Position numbers and translations under genes: made by a program. From Wolbachia endosymbiont (group B) of Gerris lacustris (lineage in GTDB: Bacteria; Pseudomonadota; Alphaproteobacteria; Rickettsiales; Anaplasmataceae): 64,000 nt of DNA. The stretch covers positions 124,001 to 188,000 of the forward strand of contig NZ_OZ034761.1 of NCBI RefSeq assembly GCF_964028355.1, written 5' to 3'. This document shows, one piece after another, positions 55,241-64,000 of the stretch (positions are counted from its first letter, which is position 1; every line of letters begins with the position of its first letter). The notes under the pieces are model-generated. The model saw only the letters and a program-made list of their open reading frames with translations. It was not told the DNA's origin and did not search any database.

Positions 55241-56227
55241 TCAGCTTACTGTTAGAACTTCCTTAGAACGTTGAGATAGATTAGTATTGTCTAGAGTAGA
55301 AGAAGGCGTATTGCTTTTTGTTTGCACAAAGCTTTTGGCAGCTTCAACAATCTCATTTATATGAGGTTTTTCTTCTAGCTCTTTAAGGTACTTTGAGAAA
55401 ATTTCACAATTTTTGTCGTTCATATAGACCATCATTTTACCAAATCCTGAAGCATCTTTTGAGGATAAAACCATTTCAACTGTTTCATCGTAAAAGGTAA
55501 AGGTCATTATTACGCTGCCTTTTATATCATGATATTTTCCATCTTTTATTCGAATTATACCATCTCCGATTTTTAGCGCTCCGTCTAAATCTTGAAGTTC
55601 TGGATGGTTCAGCAACTTTGTAGGAATGATAGCACACCCTGCTGGATACTTTATAAAATAGCATTGATTGTCTCTTTTTACTGCAACTTTGTTTATTTCA
55701 CCATTATCAATACTTTCACTTGCAATTTTCTCTAGGTTTGATAAGTAATCTTCACATCTTTCAATTACATCTTCTGGCAATAATTTTAACACTCTCTCAC
55801 TTACATAATTACCTTTTGAAACGAGATCACACACTTCTTCCCAAATAGGCTTTAATTTATCTTTGTCATTCCCCTTAATATTGTCATCCTTGTGTATGAG
55901 ATGGTTAAGTCTACATATCAAGCTATCTAGTATTGCTGATCCTCTTTGGGGATCAAATGGAACACTCAGTATAACCTTTTTCTTTTTTGCATCTCTTATA
56001 GATTCTAGAAATCTATTTGCAATCTCTGCCACAGCCTGATCAATAGGCAAGTCTTCTGAATCATTATATATGTTATGAGCATTATGAAACTCTCGCGATA
56101 TATCTAAAATATTTTTTCGCTCATGTTCGTCAATAAAAGCACTTATTTCTTCTGTATAACCCATCTCTTCCAAAGACCCTTTATGTTGCCCTTTATTTGC
56201 ACTTGATATTTTTTCTGGTATTAGCAT
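55241..56227 (-). CDS. Hypothetical Wolbachia protein
   Basis: 328 aa from ATG at 56227, with AGGAG directly upstream. A longer frame to 56299 is hydrophobic but has no better start. The N-terminal part is helical and charged (SAFIDEHERKNILDISREFH). The C-terminal part is beta-rich with DGALKIGDGIIRIKDGKYHD then MTFTFYDETVEMVLSSKD, like the segment of the protein at 50216-51248. I do not recognise the family. It is divergent from der, 135 bp away. Confidence 0.72.
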   Translation of the reverse strand: MLIPEKISSANKGQHKGSLEEMGYTEEISAFIDEHERKNILDISREFHNAHNIYNDSEDLPIDQAVAEIANRFLESIRDAKKKKVILSVPFDPQRGSAILDSLICRLNHLIHKDDNIKGNDKDKLKPIWEEVCDLVSKGNYVSERVLKLLPEDVIERCEDYLSNLEKIASESIDNGEINKVAVKRDNQCYFIKYPAGCAIIPTKLLNHPELQDLDGALKIGDGIIRIKDGKYHDIKGSVIMTFTFYDETVEMVLSSKDASGFGKMMVYMNDKNCEIFSKYLKELEEKPHINEIVEAAKSFVQTKSNTPSSTLDNTNLSQRSKEVLTVS

Positions 56228-56362
56228 AACTACTCCTATTTTACATAATAAACTTAATACAAAACATAATAACTTTAGTATAAGCACATAATCTATCAAG
56301 TCAATAGTTAAAGTGAAAAATTTTGATTATAATCAACTATGTATAAAACATGCTCTTAAACT

Positions 56363-57766
56363 ATGCTGAAAATAGCTATAATAGGCCTTCCAAATGCAGG
56401 CAAATCAACTCTTTTTAATAGGCTGGTGAGAAGAAAAGCAGCGGTAGTTAGTGACATTCCAGGAGTAACGAGAGATAGGCGTGAAGGAATTGGAAGAATT
56501 AGTGATTTAGAGTTTAAAGTTATAGATACAGGAGGATGGAATGACCAAACCAGTTTTTCACTACAAGTTATTGAACAAATAGAGTTTTCTTTATTAAGCG
56601 CAGATGTAATTTTTTTTCTTGTTGATGCAAAAGTGCAAAACGAGCAGAACAAAGAGTTTGCAAAGTGGCTGAAGAGAAAAACGAACAAACCTGTAATACT
56701 AATAGCAAACAAATGCGAAAGTCATAAATCGGAAAATGTTGATTATTTGCAGTTCTTCAACTTCATAGGTCCGGTGTACATCTCAGCCGAACATAATCTT
56801 GGTATGATTGATCTTTATGATGCATTAACTGGTGTTATTGAAAGCATTAGCGTAAACAGGTTACATGTCATTCCAGCGCGTGACGCTGGAATCCAGGAAA
56901 AAAATAATATGGATCCCAGTGTCAAGCACTGGGATGACAACAAAGGATCTAATGAATCCAGTAAGCTGAGGGTCGCAATCATCGGCCGCCCAAACGTTGG
57001 AAAATCAACTTTTTTAAACAGTTTACTTGCAGAAAATAGACTAATAGTAAGCTCAAAACCCGGTACCACGCGTGACTCTGTGGACATTTCATACGACCAT
57101 AATGGGAAATTAATCACTCTCATCGACACTGCGGGAATCCGCAGAAAGGCAAATGTTGTTGATAACTTAGAATCAAGATTTGTTGAAAAAAGTATAGAGT
57201 CAATAAAGCGCTCTCATGTAGTGATTTTAATGTTAGATTCCTTGCTTGGCGTTGAGCAGCAGGATTTATCAATTGCTGAAGCTGCAATTAAAGGGGGGAA
57301 GGGAATTATCATTGTTTTAAATAAGTGGGATTTAATAGGTAAGGATGACAGAAGTAAGTTAATAAAATTTGTCAAACAACAGGAAGTGACTCGGTTATTT
57401 TTAGAAGTTCCAACTGTAACAATTTCTGCATTGAAAGGTATGCGCTGTGGTGATGTGATAGATAAGTGTCTTGAAGTGAGTGAATCCTTAAACAAGAAGA
57501 TCAGCACTGCAAAACTGAATAATTGGCTAATAGATGCCGTGGAAAAACATTCTCACCCACTTATAAAAGGTAGAGCAATTAAAATGAAGTATATTGCTCA
57601 AATTGGCACCAAACCTCCAGCTTTTTCTTTGGTATGCAACGTCCCGGAAAGTGTTGATGAGAGTTATAAACGTTATTTGACTAATGGTCTTAGAAAAAAC
57701 TTCTTTGTTGAAGGTGTACCAGTTAGATTGCTTTTGAAAAAGAATAAAAACCCCTATGTAAAGTAG
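56363..57766 (+). CDS. der: GTPase Der (EngA), ribosome assembly, with in-frame palindromic-element insertion
   Basis: 467 aa. The first GTPase domain has GLPNAGKST then DIPGVTRDRREG and VIDTGGW, NKCES. The second has GRPNVGKST, KPGTTRDSVDIS, LIDTAGIRRK and NKWDL. The C-terminal KH-like domain ends PVRLLLKKNKNPY. All G1-G4 motifs are present, so the protein should function in 50S assembly. Between the two G domains (residues about 168-200) the chain carries extra residues VIPARDAGIQEKNNMDPSVK then HWDDN, encoded by two inverted repeats of a Wolbachia palindromic element. The frame is kept open. Confidence 0.95.
   Translation: MLKIAIIGLPNAGKSTLFNRLVRRKAAVVSDIPGVTRDRREGIGRISDLEFKVIDTGGWNDQTSFSLQVIEQIEFSLLSADVIFFLVDAKVQNEQNKEFAKWLKRKTNKPVILIANKCESHKSENVDYLQFFNFIGPVYISAEHNLGMIDLYDALTGVIESISVNRLHVIPARDAGIQEKNNMDPSVKHWDDNKGSNESSKLRVAIIGRPNVGKSTFLNSLLAENRLIVSSKPGTTRDSVDISYDHNGKLITLIDTAGIRRKANVVDNLESRFVEKSIESIKRSHVVILMLDSLLGVEQQDLSIAEAAIKGGKGIIIVLNKWDLIGKDDRSKLIKFVKQQEVTRLFLEVPTVTISALKGMRCGDVIDKCLEVSESLNKKISTAKLNNWLIDAVEKHSHPLIKGRAIKMKYIAQIGTKPPAFSLVCNVPESVDESYKRYLTNGLRKNFFVEGVPVRLLLKKNKNPYVK
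56867..56946. repeat. Wolbachia palindromic repeat element inside der
   Basis: Two hairpins in tandem: ATTCCAGCG..CGCTGGAAT, and GATCCCAGTGTCAAGCACTG followed by GGATGAC. Related sequences occur outside genes at 63735-63830. Here the element lies in the linker of Der without breaking the frame. Confidence 0.75.
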
Positions 57767-57898
57767 ATAATCTTGTTTTACTAATAATATACTTTTTTAT
57801 CTTAGTAATATTATTAATAAGTAAATAATATTACTTAAATAAGTAGTTGATAAATTAATATTATATAATAAAGTATTAACTTATTTAGTACTTTTGCT

Positions 57899-58098
57899 AT
57901 GAATTATAAAGGACAAGATTTAAGGCCTGGATCTCCACATACTTTCACGGTTGATACACCTTTAGTATTTCAGTGGCTTCCAAAAAGATATGGATACCCG
58001 ATTCCAGAAAAATATTTGGAAAGATTGAGCAATTGGGCAAAAAGGGAAGATACGCGTGTAGTGAAATTAGTAATAAATGGATCTGGTTTTACTCCTGA
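57899..58098 (+). pseudogene. Glycosyltransferase-like (TcdA/TcdB or DXD type), N-terminal part
   Basis: About 66 codons before an IS630 copy: TPLVFQWLPKRYGYPIPEKY then LERLSNWAKRE and VVKLVINGSGFTPD. This resembles the start of sugar-nucleotide-binding glycosyltransferases with the text IHFIW..PIPEKYLENI..WAK. Such enzymes are known as toxins or effectors. The remainder is at 59202-59777 after the IS. Confidence 0.6.
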
Positions 58099-59201
58099 TA
58101 CCAACTCTCATTATTAATGAACCAAATAAGAAGCATTGCAGAGTTGTTTAACCGTGGAAGGGGAAAGAGAGGTAATAAATTTACAAAAAGCGCTCTCAAG
58201 CAGAACAATTGTATCGTAGATTTTATTGCGCAAAATGTTCTGTTTTATATATAACCAAAACCTCTCAACAGGATTGAGGTCAGGTGAGTATGGTGGTAGG
58301 TATATAATTTCGATATTTTTAGGTATCTTTAAACTTTTTGACTTATGCCAACTAGCGCAATCCATCACGAGAAAAGCCTTTCGTATTCCTAAATATTGCG
58401 ACATCTGTTCAAGGAATATATTTATACAAGCAGTGTTGACGTTTGGTGCAAATAAGCTAAAATTCTCTCCATTTCTGGGATTAACTGCACTATAGAGATA
58501 AAAATTTTCCCTACCTAATTTTACCTTAACCTGTGTCCTACTGCCTTTTTTAAACCACCCATGTCCAACTTTTGAATGTGTACCAAACCGTGATTCATCG
58601 AAGAAAAATAGCTCTTTTTCAGAATGCATGACAATAGTTTCATTGAGGTTTTTTTTTAAACTCCTCTTGCTTATTTTTATCCTGTCCACTATGAACTGGT
58701 CTTGGTGTGATATATGAGAATTTCATTCTTTGCATATTACGATGTATTGTGGATTTGCTGATATTCAAACCAAATCTTTCTTGGATTCTTATTCTCATTT
58801 CTCTAATAGTAATATTGGGGTTTTCCTCTATCCACACCTCAATTTGTTCAAGTTGACTTTGGTTCAATATAGTTTTTCTACGGCGTTGAGGTGGAGAAAA
58901 TAATTTTTCTTCTCTTCCAAATTTTATGTGCTTTATCCATGTAGTAATTGCCTTTCTCGAAATGCAACATATTTTTGCTACAGCTGTTATACTGTGCTTT
59001 TTTGCTGCAATTACAGCATTTAGTTTTTTTGCAACATACGCATTATTTCTTACTTTCTTCAGCATCTCTTTTGCTGATTCCACCACTTTTTCATCCAATA
59101 ATTTTGATCTTAATGCCATCTAAACCTCGCTATTTTACTTACTCCAGTATGGCTTTTTTTCCATTATTGTCTATTCGTTGCTTGTATAGCGGGAATTGGT
59201 A
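58099..59201 (-). mobile_element. IS630-family insertion sequence, complete copy
   Basis: 1103 bp with the usual ends and nine-A tract, minus orientation. It separates two parts of a glycosyltransferase-like gene. The two flanks do not give a clean TA duplication and are out of frame with each other. Confidence 0.93.
58114..59119 (-). CDS. IS630-family transposase, two frames joined by slippage
   Basis: The same two-frame layout as in the other nine-A copies, with intact HTH and DDE motifs. It shares the ESAFCKF variant with the copy at 16667-17769, suggesting those two are the closest pair. Confidence 0.85.
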
Positions 59202-59777
59202 TTAGCACTGAAGTCTCCTATGATCTATTTTGATTTTGATATCTTACCTAAAGAAGATAAGAAAGTTGGTGAGATTCAGGCTGTGCATGGCTTTTTGGTT
59301 GCTGAAAATGACAGAAAAGGTTATGACTATGATGGTATAGCAAGTATTGAAAATGCTATCATTGCTCTAAGCGATGCTGGTAGAGTAAAAATTATGGAAA
59401 TTTACAATGAAGTAAAGAATAAGTTTCAAAAAGATTATCCTTTGTTTAAGTTATCAGAACATGAGATTTACAAAATTATGGAAGAGATGGTATATTTCAC
59501 TCTTTCTAATGACGTTCTTCTACTTATATCTAGCTATCAAGATTCTAACAAACGTTACAATAGACGTTTGGAAGAAGCAAGATTGCTTATGCAAGAAACA
59601 TTTGGGTTTAAAACCAATGGAGGAGAAGTTGATATTCAATATGACAATAGCTGGACGAAAAACAAGGATGAATTGTATACCAAAGAAGAAATTGCAAAAA
59701 TAGATAGTGATACTAGAGTTGTAACTAGTATGCAAATCAAATCAGTATCCAGATGTGAGCATATGTATAGAGGTTAA
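59202..59777 (+). pseudogene. Glycosyltransferase-like protein, C-terminal part
   Basis: About 190 codons: ALKSPMIYFDFDILPKEDKK with the DXD motif (FDFD), then a helical tail with FKLSEHEIYKIMEEMVYFTL and a lysine-rich end. It would be the sugar-binding half of the protein started at 57899. In related enzymes about 50-80 residues normally lie between the NGSGFTPD region and the DXD region. Those are missing, so sequence was lost when the IS630 came in or recombined. Confidence 0.6.
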
Positions 59778-59861
59778 AAGTAGTAACATAGTACTTAGGT
59801 TACATGAAACGTTGTCAAACAAGAGTTGACTCTTCACAGATATTGTAGTAATTCATTAACT

Positions 59862-60353
59862 ATGTCAGATGTAAATAACAGTTCTATAATTTTTCTCTTA
59901 TCAAGCGCTGTCGCTTTAATTTTTGCATATGTGCTAGAGTATTTTTTCAATATGATACCGTGCAAGTTATGTATATACGAGCGAGTAGTTTACTATGTTA
60001 CAGGGCTACTTGCAGTTGCGTATATGTTCAAAGACAACAAAATTCTAATCTATGCGATGTTTTGCAGCTACCTCATTGGTGCAATAATATCTTTTTATCA
60101 TGTAGGTCTTGAACTCCGCTTATTTCATGATGTTTTAGGCTGTACAGAGCAAGCAAGTGGTAACGTTAGCATAGAAGAGCTAAGAAATAATCTATTAAAC
60201 CCTAACTACTCTCCATCTTGTGACAGACCTCATTATATTTTTGGTGTTTCGTTAGCAACATGGAACTTAATTTACCTTATAGTAGCTCTATTCTTATCAG
60301 GTAAAATGTATTATAGAGAAAGAAATTTAAGGCACAATTGGTGCAAAAAGTAG
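59862..60353 (+). CDS. DsbB-like disulfide bond formation protein
   Basis: 163 aa from ATG at 59862. An earlier in-frame ATG at 59826 adds 12 residues with no better site. Four hydrophobic segments are visible (IIFLLSSAVALIFAYVLEYF, VVYYVTGLLAVAYMF, IYAMFCSYLIGAIISFYHVG, LIYLIVALFLSGKMYY). The CKLC pair (MIPCKLCIYERVVYY) and a second Cys pair (GCTEQ... SPSCDRP) fit DsbB, which reoxidises periplasmic thiol oxidase using quinone. The end overlaps the possible GTG start of the interrupted phosphotransferase gene by 13 nt. Confidence 0.85.
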   Translation: MSDVNNSSIIFLLSSAVALIFAYVLEYFFNMIPCKLCIYERVVYYVTGLLAVAYMFKDNKILIYAMFCSYLIGAIISFYHVGLELRLFHDVLGCTEQASGNVSIEELRNNLLNPNYSPSCDRPHYIFGVSLATWNLIYLIVALFLSGKMYYRERNLRHNWCKK

Positions 60354-60457
60354 CAAGAGTAGATGCTGCATTTGTACACCGCTTAGTTGCCACCCAGTTT
60401 CCGCAATTTAAAGATTTATCTATCTGCCAAATCGTGCCCGGTGGATGGGATAATAGA
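60341..60457 (+). pseudogene. Aminoglycoside phosphotransferase-like gene, 5' part
   Basis: 39 codons from a GTG at 60341 (VARVDAAFVHRLVATQFPQF ... IVPGGWDNR), cut by IS256 at 60458. The frame continues at 62903 after the element. The GGWDNR turn joins directly to TFHLGDHMLVRMPSA there, giving one APH/kinase-fold reading frame. Confidence 0.8.
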
Positions 60458-60784
60458 GGGAACGTTCAAAAAAGTGTGTCAAACCGAAAAAAAAAGTAAT
60501 AAATTGATATAAAAAATGGAGGTTTGATATGAGTCAAGCAAATAGAACTACTGGTTTGGTAGATTATAAAGAATTAGAAACAAATATCCTGTCATCTATA
60601 CGAGAAGGAAGACCATTGACAGGAAGAGATGGAGCATTAACACCGTTTATAAAAAGGTTGCTAGAGGCAAGTCTGGAAGGTGAAATAGAAAGCTACATGT
60701 CAGCTGAAAGTGAAGAAAATAACCGAAGAAATGGGAGAAACGCAAAAACTTTACGCACGAGTGCAGGCTCATTTGAGCTGCTAA

Positions 60785-61887
60785 TACCAACTCTCATTAT
60801 TAATGAACCAAATAAGAAGCATTGCAGAGTTGTTTAACCGTGGAAGGGGAAAGAGAGGTAATAAATTTACACAAAGCGCTCTCAAGCAGAACAATTGTAT
60901 CGTAGATTTTATTGCGCAAAATGTTCTGTTTTATATATAACCAAAACCTCTCAACAGGATTGAGGTCAGGTGAGTATGGTGGTAGGTATATAATTTCGAT
61001 ATTTTTAGGTATCTTTAAACTTTTTGACTTATGCCAACTAGCGCAATCCATCACGAGAAAAGCCTTTCGTATTCCTAAATATTGCGACATCTGTTCAAGG
61101 AATATATTTATACAAGCAGTGTTGACGTTTGGTGCAAATAAGCTAAAATTCTCTCCATTTCTGGGATTAACTGCACTATAGAGATAAAAATTTTCCCTAC
61201 CTAATTTTACCTTAACCTGTGTCCTACTGCCTTTTTTAAACCACCCATGTCCAACTTTTGAATGTGTACCAAACCGTGATTCATCGAAGAAAAATAGCTC
61301 TTTTTCAGAATGCATGACAATAGTTTCATTGAGGTTTTTTTTTAAACTCCTCTTGCTTATTTTTATCCTGTCCACTATGAACTGGTCTTGGTGTGATATA
61401 TGAGAATTTCATTCTTTGCATATTACGATGTATTGTGGATTTGCTGATATTCAAACCAAATCTTTCTTGGATTCTTATTCTCATTTCTCTAATAGTAATA
61501 TTGGGGTTTTCCTCTATCCACACCTCAATTTGTTCAAGTTGACTTTGGTTCAATATAGTTTTTCTACGGCGTTGAGGTGGAGAAAATAATTTTTCTTTTC
61601 TTCCAAATTTTATGTGCTTTATCCATGTAGTAATTGCCTTTCTCGAAATGCAACATATTTTTGCTACAGCTGTTATACTGTGCTTTTTTGCTGCAATTAC
61701 AGCATTTAGTTTTTTTGCAACATACGCATTATTTCTTACTTTCTTCAGCATCTCTTTTGCTGATTCCACCACTTTTTCATCCAATAATTTTGATCTTAAT
61801 GCCATCTAAACCTCGCTATTTTACTTACTCCAGTATGGCTTTTTTTCCATTATTGTCTATTCGTTGCTTGTATAGCGGGAATTGGTA
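60785..61887 (-). mobile_element. IS630-family insertion sequence inside IS256
   Basis: 1103 bp, minus orientation. It splits the IS256 gene at GAGCTGCTAATA/TAACACC, which on removal gives the IS256 family text ELL(I)TPRDREGSFEP. This is the only copy in the window that is a clean insertion, with a TA target duplication. Confidence 0.93.
60800..61805 (-). CDS. IS630-family transposase, two frames joined by slippage
   Basis: The HTH frame from 61805 and DDE frame to 60800, with a nine-A run. It differs from other copies by Lys in place of Glu (FGRKEKLF). Motifs are intact. Confidence 0.85.
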
Positions 61888-62902
61888 TAACACCAAGAGA
61901 TAGGGAGGGAAGCTTTGAACCACAAATAGTCAAAAAAAGGCAAACAAGCCTACATCCAGAACTTGAAGCAAAGGTCTTAAGCACATATGCCAGTGGCATG
62001 GGATACAGAGATATAGCTTCACATGTTGAGGAAATATATGACCACAAAATATCAGCAGCAGAGATATCTAGTATTACCGATAAACTGCTACCAGTAATCA
62101 ATGAATGGCGCAGCCGCCCACTGCAATCAGTGTATCCAATAGTATTTATGGATGGCATGTTTTTTAAGGTCAAGGAGGACGGACATTGCATAAGTAAATG
62201 TATGTATAATATATTGGGCATAAATCAAAATGGCAGAAAAGAAGTATTAGGTTTTTATTTGGCTGAAAGTGAAGGAGCTAACTTCTGGTTGGGAGTACTA
62301 AATGACCTCAAAGAAAGAGGAGTAGAAGATATTCTAATTGCCTGTATTGATGGGCTAAAAAGCTTTCCTACCGCTATAAATAGTGTATTTCCTAAAGCAG
62401 AAGTACAGCTATGCATAGTGCATCAGATAAGGAATTCACTGAAGTATGTATCTAGCAAAGATGTAAAAGTTTTCATAAATGATTTGAAAAAAATATATCG
62501 TGCTTCAAGTAAAGAGATTGCTGAGAATTATTTGCTTGAGCTGGAAGAAAAATGGAGTGAAAAATATCCCTTGGTTACAAAATCATGGCAAAACAATTGG
62601 GAAAATTTGTCTGGTTATTTTAAGTATTCTGGACCAGTTAGGAAGCTGATTTACACCACCAATCCAATTGAGGGATTGCATAGACAAATTAGGAAATTTA
62701 CTAAAACTAAGGGCTCATTTACTAATACAAATGCCTTGTACAAAAGGTATATTGTGCTATAAAAAAGGTAGAGCAAAAGTGGACTACAGCTTTGCCTAAT
62801 TGGGCATTAACTATGTCTCAGCTTGACATTTTCTTTCCCAACAGACTGAAAATTGAGTTGAACTAAAAATGCGGCTTGACACAGTTTATTTAACACTCCC
62901 AT

Positions 62903-63670
62903 AACAGAACATTTCATCTGGGTGATCACATGCTTGTGCGTATGCCAAGCGCTGCAAAGTATGCAATGCAGGTGGAAAAGGAACAAAAGTGGTTACCCAG
63001 GTTGGCACCTTTACTGCCACTTTCAATTCCAAAGCCTTTGGCAATGGGAGAGTCGTGTGAGGGTTACCCGTGGCAATGGTCTATTTACCAATGGATTGAT
63101 GGCAACACCGCTGCATCTGTGCACATAGCAGATCTGAATGACTTTGCAATCAGCCTTGCTCAATTTCTCGCTGCTTTACAACGCATAGATACTACAGATG
63201 GACCTCTTTCCGGACCACATAATTTCTATCGTGGAGGGGTATTAACAACCTATAATACTGAGATAAAGCAAGCAATTGCCGTTCTGAAAGATAGAATAGA
63301 TGCCAATGCTGCAATTGAGCTCTGGGAAGGAGCACTGGCAAGCACTTGGCAAAGTTTGCCAGTGTGGGTCCATGGTGACGTTAGCGCTGGCAACCTATTG
63401 GTGCAAGAAGGAAAATTGAGTGCTGTAATTGATTTTGGAGGATTGGGGATCGGCGATCCCGCTTGCGATCTAATGATTGCTTGGACGCTGCTTAGAGGAG
63501 AAAGCCGAAAAATCTTCCGTGCAATGCTTCCGTTGGATGCTAACACTTGGGCTCGTGGCCGCGCCTGGGCTTTATGGAAGGCTCTTGCTGATATCACCAC
63601 AAATACGAACGCTGTTGAAGCTTTGCACACTATTAATGAAGTGCTTACAGATTATAGACGCAATTCATAA
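62903..63670 (+). pseudogene. Aminoglycoside phosphotransferase-like gene, 3' part
   Basis: About 255 codons continuing the frame broken at 60457. The kinase-like catalytic loop VHGDVSAGNLL and the metal-binding DFGGLGIGDPACDL are intact, as is the substrate-side helix WARGRAWALWKALADI. Without the IS the full protein would be about 290 aa, normal for the APH family. The codon choice and GC content appear higher than in the phage genes. It is a chromosomal small-molecule kinase gene disrupted by a recent insertion. Confidence 0.85.
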
Positions 63671-64000
63671 AGTATATTTGTATGAACATTGTGATTTGTT
63701 CTAAAAGAGGGTGTTATGCGAGTAGCTCCTTCGGTGTCAGGCACTGGGACCAGAAAACTTAGGTGTCTATATAAAGGGTGTCATCCCAGTGTCTAAATTC
63801 CAGCATCAAGTGCTGGCTTGAAGCTTTAGCTATAAATATTAATAAATTTACTAAGTAAAAAAAAGGCAAAAGAATCCCTATATAGCGAGTTTTAATAATG
63901 TAAATTGATAATGTGCTAACAAGCATGTTTTGGCTGAAGTAGAAAAAATTTAAAAAACATGCAGCCGCTATAATTTTTATGTAATCTGCCAATAAGTATC
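63671..64000. other. Non-coding chromosome end of window with palindromic repeats
   Basis: 330 bp with no supported gene. Two or three hairpin units of the Wolbachia palindromic family lie at 63735-63830. Confidence 0.55.
63735..63830. repeat. Wolbachia palindromic repeats, intergenic
   Basis: GTGTCAGGCACTGGGACC, GTCATCCCAGTGTC and CCAGCATCAAGTGCTGG share the core words and hairpin form of the element inside der (56867-56946). The last has 6-bp arms CCAGCA/TGCTGG. Confidence 0.65.

Larger units (their letters stand above)
60529..62866 (+). pseudogene. IS256-family transposase, split by IS630 and frameshifted
   Basis: The N-terminal part (60529-60784, MSQANRTTGLVDYKELETNI ... RTSAGSFELL) is joined by the IS630 to a C-terminal part (61888-62866) that reads TPRDREGSFEPQIVKK and includes all DDE motifs. 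One A is lacking in the run at about 62742-62745, so the last 35 residues are out of frame to the stop at 62864-62866. It holds the only N-terminus of this family in the window. It cannot express transposase without repair. Confidence 0.9.
60458..62900 (+). mobile_element. Complete IS256-family element carrying a nested IS630
   Basis: Inverted repeats GGGAACGTTCAAAAAAGTGT at 60458 and, inverted, GGGAGTGTTAAATAAACTGT at 62900. The 8-bp target copies are ATAATAGA (60450-60457) and ATAACAGA (62901-62908), with one mismatch. Removing the 1103-bp IS630 leaves about 1340 bp, the normal IS256 size. Inserted in the phosphotransferase gene. Confidence 0.95.

Noticed and set aside
63759..63992. Minus-strand hydrophobic frame of 77 codons
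   Set aside because: Its end is encoded by the palindromic repeat and there is no ribosome-binding site. I consider it repeat sequence.
1..64000. tRNA or rRNA genes
   Set aside because: No cloverleaf or rRNA-like sequence was seen on reading, although a covariance-model scan could not be run.

Overview
The window is AT-rich (about one third G+C by eye). It is almost certainly from a Wolbachia chromosome, specifically a WO prophage region that insertion sequences have broken up. The evidence is a lambda/P2-like WO gene set (terminase, portal, head decoration, capsid, gpU, gpX, gpD, large serine recombinase), a patatin, many ankyrin proteins, and an insecticidal-toxin (Tc) locus with eukaryote-like domains. 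Alphaproteobacterial core genes (pccB, der, a dsbB-like gene) follow on the right.

Layout. 1-4142: an IS256-family element, an IS630 remnant, and head-module debris on the minus strand (capsid with a frameshift, intact decoration protein, joined stubs of protease and portal), then an IS630 copy. 4143-6818 (minus): terminase large-subunit stub, ankyrin protein, terminase small-subunit-like protein and RuvC-like resolvase. 6819-7695: promoter and repeat-rich intergenic region. 7696-12816 (plus): sigma-like factor, Sak4-like ATPase, probable ssDNA-binding protein, RepA-like ATPase and primase-helicase. 12829-15100 (minus): an unrecognised two-gene operon. 15295-17769: a small gene and a serine recombinase cut off by a nested IS256/IS630. 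17770-20025: tail genes (tape-measure stub, gpU, gpX, frameshifted gpD). 19991-38344: ankyrin protein, small membrane protein, patatin, then a three-gene Tc toxin locus (fused TcB-TcC, small TcA-head protein, giant TcA). 38357-47941 (minus): a 3194-aa ankyrin protein with a latrotoxin-CTD-like end. 48264-51248: two XRE regulators and two hypothetical genes. 51249-52917: IS remnants. 53523-64000: pccB, a hypothetical gene, der, a glycosyltransferase-like pseudogene split by IS630, dsbB-like, and an aminoglycoside-phosphotransferase-like gene split by IS256 carrying IS630.

The strongest new signal is regulatory. Six sites share TTGRAC, exactly 19 nt, then TATATWTA, with a conserved T-tract and TCTTG between. 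They precede the resolvase (two sites), the Sak4-like ATPase, the small gene ahead of the recombinase, the membrane protein/patatin pair and the Tc toxin operon. For three genes the start codon lies 22-23 nt downstream of the TATA block. This suggests one phage regulon joining DNA metabolism, a candidate lysis/lipase cassette and the toxin. The sigma-like protein at 7696-8187 is an obvious candidate reader.

The TcA protein is unusual. A kelch-like propeller of about 400 residues, a coiled coil of about 250 residues and an ankyrin pair all lie inside a TcA framework. The structural modules are too damaged to make a virion from this locus: terminase, portal, protease, capsid, tape measure, gpD and recombinase are all broken, mostly at IS630/IS256 boundaries or short homopolymers. 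The replication genes and the toxin, patatin and ankyrin genes remain open.
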